From contig JAJEKV010000011.1 of the NCBI GenBank assembly GCA_021234155.1, forward strand, positions 498,001 to 562,000: a stretch of 64,000 nucleotides of DNA. Reading direction: 5' to 3'. The stretch is from Isoetes taiwanensis. Its lineage: Eukaryota > Streptophyta > Lycopodiopsida > Isoetales > Isoetaceae. The notes beneath the pieces were generated by a model that made no database searches, was not told where the DNA came from, and was given only the letters and a program-made list of their open reading frames with translations. The translations under genes were made by a program, and so were the position numbers. Positions 55,093 to 64,000 of the stretch are shown piece after piece (the stretch's first letter is position 1; the number at the start of each line of letters is the position of its first letter).

Positions 55093-57750
55093 TTAAGTTG
55101 TAATAATGGGAGGAAGGAGGAGGTTCTTGGTACCCAAAATGGAGGCATCACTCTCGGGAAATTTAGATTGACCAGGCAATTCCTCCACCTCTCCTTCATC
55201 AGACACTAGAATGGGGTAAGCAAGCAAATGGCCAGGAAGGTCAACTATTTGCGAGCCCACAAATGTTACCCAATGGTTGCTTGCAATGTTGTTTATTATT
55301 CTTGCACACCTTAAGCTCCAAGGCTCTAAATACTCACTCTTCAACCCCCCAAGGTGGTTATACCATAAAGACATTCTAAATCTATGGATTTGCCCATGTG
55401 GTGCTTCTTTCCTCCATGTTGTATAGTGTGGTTGATATCCACCCATTGCAATTTCAGTATCTCTTGCTCCATCCATAGACCTTTGGTTTAGGTTAGCAGA
55501 ACCTAAGATTATGTATTCATCGTCAACTGCAATAAGGATGTTTGTTAGTAACATGATAGATGTTATCTCAAATTTGACTTAAAACAAGTAGGCCCTCACC
55601 TATCATCAATTTTGAGTGAACATAGATCATGAATCGACGAGTCTCTTGTGCACATTTATAATTGCTTCCTTCAGGAGGAGTTTTAGGAGGTACATATTCA
55701 CCTTGAGTCTTAGTCTCTCGATTGCCCAAGCAAAAGAATGCAAGATAATCTCTTGGATTAACTCCATCAATGTTTTTGGATGCCAATGCCTTGGCAATTG
55801 CAGAATACATCATCTCCATAGTCTTTCTCTGCCAATATAAGATGGATTGTACTGAAGCACTATTTGGAATACCCTCTGGCCACATAGGAATTACAATATA
55901 AACCATAAATCTTTCTCCTGCCTCTATCTTGCTCACAATCTTCAATGCCAGTTCTCGTGGAATCAAATGGAGAGCCATTGCCTCGTGATCGGAATTCCAT
56001 GCAAAAGAGCTCCCAAGAAAATATTGATTTTCAATATAGATAAAATTCTTGGCACGACGTATAGCATGAATGTAGGCATCTTGAATACTTCTATCAATGG
56101 TACTATCCTTACCACTAACTAGTCCTACCATTGCTGCTTCATTAGGATCCGTAGGAAACCCTGCAGCAGCTCCTCCATCTATTGAGCGAAAAATTTGCAC
56201 ATGCCATGTTTCTAGGTCGTTTTCATCTGTGATTGATGAGGAGGAATCAATGCAAGCAATATCGTTAAGCGGAAGAAGCAATTCAAGTCCCTTCCCTTGT
56301 TTCTCCCATCGCTGTTCAAAATTACACAATACATCCAAAGCAACTGGTCCTTCAAGTTTGGAATGCACATCTTGCCAAGGTTGCCTAGGCCCTCCTTTTA
56401 TAATGCTAGCCTCAGGAAAACATTGTTGATAAAAATCATCTTTATGAATTGTTCCAAGTTCGTGAAATAGTGAATGCTGTGGAGTGTCATATCGCCCATG
56501 ACAAAGATCAATACCTCCAACAAAGCTCACTATCCTTCTATTTCCATGTTTCTTATTCGAATAATGTGCATCTAGAATGACACTTTTCTGGTGATGAGTA
56601 AACATGGTAGCAATACTAATCCCTTGAATTAAGGTTAATCCATCATCAGGATTTCTAGGACAACGAACACAATGAACATCTGTACCTCCAAAGTAACTTA
56701 TGGTCTCTTCATCATGGGTTTTCATAATCCCTTCTTTTTGAACTGAGGTGAATGATGTACGATCATCCCACAAAAGGATTAACACCCTAACGCCTTCAGA
56801 TGCCTTTCTCTTTAATAATTGACCCAGGGTCTCCTCTGAACACATCCCATGTTGATCACGCAGAAGTCGAATTTCCGTGTAAATGGCCCATCCAGTGATA
56901 TATATGAAATGCTGGGCATCATTCATGGCCTTGTATAGGTCTTCCCAACATCTTGTAGGTTGGTAGTAATGGGTGAGCCCTTCTAGGTGTATTGGAGGAA
57001 GGAAGGCATGTGGGGTATGTGGGGTATGTGCAGTGTTATAAAGCGTAACCTTACAACCAGTGTGCTGCTTGTAATATGTGAAGGGAACGCCAGAATAGTC
57101 ATTCCTAATCCCTGAGCCCCAGGTCTCATCTTCTTTGGCATCCATGTATTGTACCTTTAAGCATAGGTTGGACTTGCTTTTCTTTTCTCCTTTGTGGTGC
57201 AAAAAAGGATAACATCCCTCAACTTGTTCCTTGGGTAGATCCTCTGTGGAAATCGTAGTGGTACCCAAGGTCCAAGTGAAAATCCCGTCTTGTTTAACTA
57301 TGATTGAGATTTCTGAGACATTGTGAGCACAGTAGATGTGGAAGCATTCGTTCCATTCTGGATCTGATGTGATTTCTTCGATGATCCGGGTACGCCCGAC
57401 CGCGGAATCCCCAAGCTTAATAGTTGCATACAAACCCCAGTGCAATCCAAACATTCGCTTTATGCCCTTTATTAGCTGCACCCAAACAAGATTTGCTGAT
57501 ATGGAATGGAATTCATTTAAAAATTCAGAAACAGAGTTCAGATGCTCACCATTTCTAAGCAATTGGGGATGCAGAGATTAAACCAATGGAGCTGGGCTTT
57601 ACAGATCGTAATGTGCAGCGTCCCGTGCAGAAGAGGGGCTTCGTCCTGACCCAAAAATGAAACAGAAACAAAAAAAGCCTGAGAACTGCAGAAATGTAAA
57701 CGATCAGATACAGATCCCTAGAGACAATTTGATACCTTTGCTTGGGCCAT
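55093..57750 (-). CDS. Phospholipase D alpha (complete, four exons)
   Basis: Hydrolyses phosphatidylcholine and other phospholipids to phosphatidic acid at membranes. Exon 1 57750-57736 (MAQAK), exon 2 57645-57550 (DEAPLLHGTLHITI...), exon 3 57475-55600, exon 4 55526-55093; all introns GT-AG and the reading stays in phase, giving about 806 residues, the usual PLD-alpha length. An N-terminal C2 domain (LYATIKLGDSAVGRTR... CFHIYCAH) binds Ca2+/lipid. HKD motif 1 is HHQKSVILD, motif 2 HSKLMIVDDEYIILGSAN, split by the last intron. IENQYFLGSSF is also conserved. The C terminus reads LLLPPIITT, slightly unlike typical YLPTTLT-type ends. It appears intact. Confidence 0.95.
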
Positions 57751-58069
57751 CTCGCTTATGCGCTTCAGAATGATCTCTGTGCTAAGTTTTGTGCTCTACC
57801 CAACTATGCAAATTTCTTCTAGAATTAGCCTGTCAACAAACGCAGCAATTCTTGGCCATTTTTTTACCGCCGTTCCACTTAAATAAGTCATGTAGCACCT
57901 GTATTATTTAAACACATATAATTTTTGTGGTGGGTGGTTATGGGGGAGGGGAGGGGGGATATTATTCACACTATCATAGAACAAGTCATGGAGCCTTAAT
58001 GGCAACGTAATAGGCTAACATATAAAACATATTATTCACACTATCATAGAACAAGTCATGCAGCCTTAA
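57751..58069. repeat. PLD upstream region with two ~68-bp tandem units
   Basis: After the PLD start there is AT-rich promoter-like sequence. Units beginning ATTATTCACACTATCATAG are repeated at about 57960 and 58028, each followed by AGCCTTAATGGCAACGTAAT. No gene is seen. Confidence 0.6.
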
Positions 58070-59825
58070 TGGCAACGTAATAACATATAGGTTTTCATTG
58101 ACAATTGTGTGGCCTTGGACTTTTGCTAACACCCCAAGGAACCTATCCACCACAAAGAGGCTACAACTCTCTTCTCTGCATTCTGGTTGTTAGAACGTGT
58201 TTTCGTGTTGACAAATGTGTGCTGAAAGTTTTGGCACAGTATATTTCAGTACTAGGACAAAGAACAAGTCATTTGTGAGCTGTAGTTTATCACTACACCA
58301 CACAAGCAAGCCTGTACACCATAAACAACCTATCCACTATTCAGTATACATTTTCATTAGCAAGCCTATCCACCATAAAGAACATCCACACGTTCCACAT
58401 GTTTGATTATTGAAATTTTGTTTTCCAATTGATTGACCATTCTAAGAGAGGACACATTCTAAGTTCTACTGCGCTTCCATATTTTTGTACTTTGGCCAGA
58501 GAGAATTGTTATAATAGGACGTGTGTGTTCAATGTTGCCATGATGGACTATTTTTTCTTTTTTTCTTTTGTAAACAAAAAAGTTCGAAACACATGCTCTC
58601 CATGTGACACTTATATGAAAACTAAAAACTTCTACATAATGAAGATCCTAAATTAATACTTTGATCTATAAAAGATATTTCTTTTTTCTCCCTTTGATTT
58701 TCATACTATATTATTTGTCATGTAACATAACAACCATTACTATTAATTAAAATGCATAACAACCATTGGCATTAATAATTGCGAATGAACCCTCTATTGT
58801 TTTAGTGCATTTTTAGGTTGCCCCTAGGGGGGCAAACCCTCGTTTATGTGGGTTTGTGGGCATATCTAGGTATATGCCAGCATATGCTTAGAATATGCTG
58901 GTGACTGCTCCAAATTGGCTGCTGCCTGTAAATTCTCGGCAACGTAATAAGATATAGGTTTTCATTGACAATTGTGTGGCCTTGGACTTTTGCTAACACC
59001 CCAAGGAACCTATCCACCACAAAGAGGCTACAACTCTCTTCTCTGCATTCTGGTGTTTTCGTGTTGACAAATGTGTGCTGAAAGTTTTGGCACAGTATAT
59101 TTCAGTACTAGGACAAAGAACAAGTCATTTGTGAGCTGTAGTTTATCACTACACTGCACAAGCAAGCCTGTACACCATAAACAACCTATCCACTATAAAG
59201 AACATCCACAAGTTCAATATACATTTTTATTAGCAAGCCTATCCACCATAAAGAATATCCACACGTTCCACATGTTTGATTATTGAAATTTTGTTTTCCA
59301 ATTGATTGACCATTCTAAGAGAGGACACATTCTAAGTTCTACTGCGCTTACATATTTTTGTACTCTGGCCAGAGAGAATTGTTATAATAGGACATGTGTG
59401 TTCAATGTTGCCTGTGATGGACTATTTTTTCTTTTTTTCTTTTGTAAACAAAAAAGTTTTATATGTTCGAAACACATGCTTTCCATGTGACACTTATGAA
59501 AACTAAAAACTTCTACATAATGAAGATCCTAAATTAATACTTTGATCTATAAAAGATATTTCTTTTTTCTCCCTTTGATTTTCATACTATATTATTTGTC
59601 ACGTAACATAACAACCATTACTATTAATTAAAATGCATAACAACCATTGGCATTAATAATTGCCAATGAACCCTCTATTGTTTTAGTGCATTTTTGCGTT
59701 GCCCTAGGGGGCAAACTCTCGTTTACGTGGGTTTGTGGGTTTGTGGGCATATCTAGGTATATGCCAGCATATGCTTAGAATATGCTGGTGCCTGCTTCAG
59801 ACTGGCTGCTGCCTGTAAACTCTCA
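58070..59825 (+). repeat. Tandem duplication, units of ~870 and ~887 bp
   Basis: Copy one 58070-58938 and copy two 58939-59825 both start GGCAACGTAATAA.ATATAGG and end with GGCATATCTAGGTATATGCC, then CTGCTGCCTGTAAA.TCTC. They differ by small indels (for example an extra TTTATATG near 59458). The end segment itself contains a palindromic GCATATGC. No coding capacity. Confidence 0.9.
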
Positions 59826-60120
59826 TCCTAAGCGGGCTGCTAGCCATAGGCGGGTCCTTTTCTTGGGCTCTCTGATTTCTGCGACCCATTTGCCCCAAGT
59901 CCTCTGCCTTATGCCTCTGTATTCACAAAATGCATTCTCTGGACCTCCTTTTCCACGCATTGATCCCTTCTTCTATGGCTGAGCCTTCTGCTTCCGGATC
60001 AAACCCCCTGAGATACTCAAATTTAGCCCCGATTTTGCTGGTTCTTGATGCATTTTTCACAGATTCACTCTGCTTTTCAAGCTTATGTATAGAACGGATC
60101 AAAGATATGGGCAAAATCGG
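59826..60120 (+). other. Unassigned sequence before the NPF exon
   Basis: Contains a short open frame with MAEPSASGSNPLRYSNLAP and a hydrophobic stretch. It could be a 5' exon or leader of a chimeric transcript, but no family or splice donor is convincing. Confidence 0.25.
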
Positions 60121-60521
60121 CAGAATCTGAAGCCCTGCAATTCGTCATTTGGAGCAGATCAGTTTGACGGAACAGGCCTTTCGGAAAGGAAAAGCAAGAG
60201 CTCTTTCTTCAACTGGTGGTCATGGGGAATCCATTTTGCCAAGATCGCCGCTGCTACTCTGCTAGTGTATGTACAGGAGCATCTAGGTTGGGGTTTAGGG
60301 TTTGGCATTCCGACAGTTCTTCTCGCCATAGCCATGGCGATCTTGTTCGCTGGCACCAAGATTTTCAGGTTTCAAAAACCTGCGGGAAGCCCTCTTACCA
60401 AGATTGCACAGGTTGTAGCAGCTGCATTTTACAAGAGAAAGAACAGATCCCCTTCTGATATTACTCAGTTTTACGAAGATACAAGAAGAAACGGATTGAT
60501 GTCACATACAGACCAATTCCG
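60121..60521 (+). pseudogene. NRT1/PTR family (NPF) transporter exon fragment
   Basis: Reads LKPCNSSFGADQFDGTGLSE, SFFNWWSWGIHFAKIAAAT, GLGFGIPTVLLAIAMAI, FRFQKPAGSPLTKIAQV and HTDQFR. These are the central part of a proton-coupled nitrate/peptide transporter (FGADQFD and the following transmembrane helices). It starts after CAG and ends at a donor (CG|GTGAGA), so it is one genuine exon of about 400 bp. The other exons, about two thirds of the protein, are absent. Confidence 0.8.
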
Positions 60522-60769
60522 GTGAGAATCTTAACCCAGTTGTTACTTACGAATACCATGGTTCAGATTCAAGATAAAAGATTCCGCAAGTTGGTGTGTG
60601 TGTTGTGTAGATGGCGAGATAATGTGGTATGCTGCCAAACCCCATGACCATTGTGAAATATATCATATTCTATTACAACTTTTAAGAGTACCTGATTTAT
60701 GTCGGTGTTTGTTGCCCATGTCTCAAAAATTTTTAAAGTAAAATTGCCGATATTTGCTTTGTTTTGCAG

Positions 60770-62938
60770 GCGCGCAAGGAAGATGAGAGCTTGCAATTTG
60801 TTTTGTCTGATGCCACACTTTTAGGTCTTGCAAAAGTTTGTCCTTTGGATTATGAGTCAATTCTGGTTACAGTTTCTGAGACACAGAAAATAAATGGCGT
60901 TATGCAATCATTTCTTTTGGATCACATTGGCAGTCTCTTAAAGGTGTTGAAGCAAGCATCTGATGATGTTGCTAACAGCCTTGATGATGGAGGTGATGTA
61001 TTATCTGAAAGCCCGGTCTCTGTCAGTAAAATCGATCCAAGAAAGAAAGTTCACCAGTGCTGGAAAAGTCCAGGCCTGGATTATTCACGGTTGAGGTTTG
61101 TCAAGAAGTTTTCTTGTAAGGGTCCTGTCTACCAGAGCTGCAGGATCTATGCTGGTGATGGCCGCCTTCTGTGCTATTGTGACCGTAAAAAGATTGAATG
61201 GTAAGGTACTTTACTGAATTTCTTTATGTAGGTTTGGATGTATGCAGTATGGATAAATTCAGTCTATGGAAAGATATGCAGGATAAAGTTCAAGTTTATT
61301 ACTTTGACTAGACCAATTTTTGTATACATGAGTTCTGACTGCTCAGTTATAATATGATCTTAAGTGTTAAAAATATCATATTTTTCTTTCTCCATGCTTT
61401 GGTTCGTAGTCTTATATACTGGACATATTCTTTGTTGATATTGAAGCTATTTGGAGAGAGGGTTGGCAGAGGTATTAGATGAAGACCCACCCTCAATCAA
61501 GCTTCTTTTTGAACCAAGGGGTCGCCCAGAAGACAAGAATAACGAATTTTACATACAAAGCAAGGAAAATCGATGCGTGAGCTGTGGAGAGTCTAATCAT
61601 TATCTTCGTTACAGAATAATCCCGTCCTGCTACCGACAATACTTTCCGGAACATCTCAAGAGTCATAGGTCACATGATATTGTTCTTCTCTGTGTGGACT
61701 GCCATGAAATAGCTCACCAGGCAGCCGAAAAACATAAACGTAAAGTTGCAGCAGAGTTTTGTATACCCTTATTTGCTAAAAGTGTGCGGGATGCTGGGAA
61801 GGATGAAGTAGAATATTGTTGTGGAAGGCAGTGTTGGCGTTTCTCCTCTGCAATTACGCATGTCAGCAATGGCACTTTTATGCCATGGATCAGATTTACC
61901 TGCACACCGGCACGAAGAACTTACTTCTGTATGTTTTACATCAAAAAACTGTTATTAGATTCTCGTGTTTCCAGTACTTACATATCATACAGGTGGTAAA
62001 AACGTACTACGGTGGTCGAGAGATCGACACTGAAGATTTGAAAGCAGCACTGGTTGTTGGAATTGATTCTCATGGAGAGAAGTGTCTAAACAAGAAATTT
62101 AGGAAAATTATTTCTAACCAAGAACATAAGGAGAGGATAAAGCTATGTGCTAAGTCGGTACCTCAGGATGGGTCAGAGCTATGTGATTCCCTTGAAAATG
62201 GAAACTCTAGCTCTATGTCTACTGGAAAATCCCGTACTTCCTTGCTGGGCCGGGAGGATGCAATACGGTTGTTCATTCAAGGATGGCGATCAGTTTTTGT
62301 TGTTTCACTTAAGCCAGCCTTCCTCCCACCTGGATGGGATGTTGCACACAGGTACTTGGGCTTTCTACTTTATTTCTTAACTGGTTCATGCGAAAGTGTG
62401 CTAGAAGCATGAAAATGAATAGTTGGCTTTTGTTGTCAAAATCAAGAGATTTAAGCTATGAATAATGAAGGGCATATCATAAATGCAGGACCAATAAGTT
62501 CACAATACACCTGTCATGTCTAAGTCAGCATTGGTTAACTTTAACTTATCCTTACAGGTGGATTTGAGAGGGTGTATGTTTCCATTTCACAATAGCCATT
62601 TCATGCCATCTATGTTGGTAGAATCTCAGTTGAAATACCAAATTCTGTCACATATGCTTAGGGCGTCCTTGTCAAATGATCTGAGTTTAATGCACCTATA
62701 GATCTTAGGAGGCACTAGCTGCTCGTTTTCTCCGCCCAAAATGGAGTTTTTCATCTTATGGATATTACTTCTTGAAGTATACGAAAAAAATTTCTGCTTG
62801 CATCAGTTGCACATTTAGTTCCAGGTTAATAAAGGTAATATTGTCCGTTCTTCTATATTGTGTTCTTTCTGCAGTGGACACCGGGAGTTTGGAGATTATA
62901 GTGTGTATAATCCACACAACAAGACACACGGATTATAA
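60770..62938 (+). pseudogene. RRP6L3/EXD2-like gene, C-terminal part (HRDC and HNH-like regions)
   Basis: Exons 60770-61200, 61447-61928, 61993-62351 and 62875-62938. HRDC-like part: DESLQFVLSDATLLGLAKV. Then SCRIYAGDGRLLCYCDRKK and an HNH-like zinc region (CVSCGESNHYLRYRIIPSC, HSHD-type SHRSHDIVLLCVDCHEIAH). Then PLQLRMSAMALL, TYYGGREIDTEDLKAAL, FLPPGWDVAH and the last exon GHREFGDYSVYNP. All belong to plant 3'-5' exonuclease relatives acting on RNA/DNA. The DEDD exonuclease domain is missing upstream. One extra base near 61816-61818 shifts the frame. Codon TGG at the first splice becomes TGC. Confidence 0.8.
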
Positions 62939-63781
62939 GTTACTTTTTTGGTTTGCAAGGAACAACTGAAGCCGCTTCAGAATGTAAAACGAAACGACGT
63001 TAATTCACTCATTATTTTATAACAAAACTTTGAATTCATGGGCCATATAATGTGCATTGAAACATTTACGAGCGTACAAATTGGTAATTAAATGAGTGTC
63101 TTTTCAGTAATTAGTCTTTAAGGCAAAAGAGGCACAAGTAGGAAACATATTGGTAGGAAACATATTGAAGATAGTTGAAATGTTTTGGATGGTACCACAA
63201 TTATTAAGGACAACAACAAAAGTAGCTGGTGGCCTGATTTATGCAAGTTTATTAACAAATTCTGCTTTACAGAGACATTAACCTTCAAAATTGTGGGACG
63301 CATGACCTAACCAGAATTTTTTCAACATCCAGCAAACAAGGCTTATATGACTAGCAATGAGAAAATTAGCTATGCGCTCATTACACCTAAATGTAGTCAG
63401 CTCTAGCATTTAAATAGATTACCATGTTGGTTTTTGCTATCCCTGCTTCTTAGTTGGTAAAGCACATATAAAGTGCAAACCCATATATAATGCCTATGCC
63501 GCCTTATCTTGCAAGGCCAAACGTGCATTTAGTTAAAAGTTAATGGAAAAAATACGATGAACATTTTAATCTGTAGCACTTGTTATCACCGCAATATCAT
63601 TCTAGATTTACACGGAACTGCTGATGAATGAACAAGAGTTATTCATATCATAGTCAATCAAAATTTGCTTTTGGAAGTAAATAACAGAGATGGAAAGATC
63701 GGTTGTCCACGGCAAAGAGTTGTGAATAGAATAGAATAGACATTATTAAATGCCATTTATATATTCTCAAAATATATATCA
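62939..63781. other. No recognisable gene
   Basis: AT-rich sequence downstream of the RRP6L3-like gene. I see no coding or repeat signal that I can support. Confidence 0.4.
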
Positions 63782-63831
63782 GGTCCACTTTTCAATTTGC
63801 CATTTCGAGGACCCAAATTGAAAAGTGGACC
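63782..63831. repeat. Perfect 18-bp inverted repeat (hairpin)
   Basis: GGTCCACTTTTCAATTTG (63782-63799) and CAAATTGAAAAGTGGACC (63814-63831) are exact reverse complements with a 14-nt loop. It could be the centre of a foldback MITE or a small-RNA hairpin. The remainder to 64000 shows nothing recognisable. Confidence 0.85.
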
Positions 63832-64000
63832 AAGGTTATATGGCATGATGCCGCTAGATGTGCCATTTGGAAGGGTTCTATGTGTTCTTGTTTTTGTGAT
63901 TGTTTTTTTGTTCTTGCTATAGATTTTGGCAAGCCTTCGCCAGCCATTTTCAGGTTCAGGTGGAGAAGAACGAGGTTTAAGGTTTTAAGGCAAGGTCTTA

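Noticed and set aside
60121-61200. An in-frame NPF-HRDC fusion protein
   Set aside because: The NPF exon ends after two bases of a codon (60521), whereas the HRDC exon at 60770 is read from a full codon. Joining them gives the wrong frame.
1-64000. CRISPR arrays, rRNA and tRNA genes
   Set aside because: No regular spacer arrays, and no rRNA or tRNA sequence seen. The only tRNA-related match is the 12-base PBS of element B.

Overview
The window looks like nuclear DNA of a land plant. It has GT-AG introns, a complete phospholipase D-alpha gene (55.1-57.75 kb), an NRT1/PTR-family exon, the C-terminal half of an RRP6L3/EXD2-type gene, and Ty3/gypsy chromoviruses primed by initiator-Met tRNA. About four fifths of it is repetitive. 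The host cannot be named from the sequence.

Layout. 0-3.4 kb: no firm gene, several low-complexity and tandem repeats. 3.42-11.45 kb: chromovirus A (minus strand) with one LTR (3420-5087), integrase/chromodomain, RT, protease and gag. A 607-bp hAT-type MITE splits its RNase H, point lesions have killed it, and its 5' LTR is missing. 11.5-24.1 kb: an unusual gene array. It holds a degenerate acidic-tailed gene, a multi-exon gene with a ParB/sulfiredoxin-like core (minus), GC palindromes, a plus-strand gene with a DUF7869-like (DDE-type?) core, three tandem ~63-80-aa genes with one shared promoter module, a 167-aa gene, two ~70-bp hairpins and a divergent histone H3-fold gene.

17.56-34.54 kb and 34.56-51.47 kb are two head-to-tail copies of one ~17-kb segment. 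Each carries part of that array plus most of chromovirus B. The junction contains a 25-bp filler copied from elsewhere in the segment. Element B is complete only in the second copy (41105-53331): 1.65-kb LTRs, TTATC target duplication, initiator-Met PBS and polypurine tract. Its pol is decayed. Between PBS and gag it carries a LINE remnant and a second, different histone H3-fold gene, again followed by two hairpins ~200 bp apart and a TATA box.

53.3-55.0 kb: LINE remnant and a poly(A) retroposed sequence with a 14-bp target duplication. 55.1-57.75 kb: PLD-alpha. 58.07-59.83 kb: an ~870-bp tandem duplication. 60.1-62.94 kb: an NPF exon fragment directly before the HRDC/HNH part of an RRP6L3-like gene, out of frame with it and lacking the exonuclease domain.

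The most interesting signal is the pair of loci with the same order (H3-fold gene, two hairpins, TATA, small gene). One lies in the DUF7869/ParB array and the other inside an LTR retrotransposon. A large mobile or virus-derived array partly captured by a retrotransposon would explain it, but that is inference. Differences between the two 17-kb copies cluster at CTG/CAG, so many frameshifts there may be long-read errors and not real decay.
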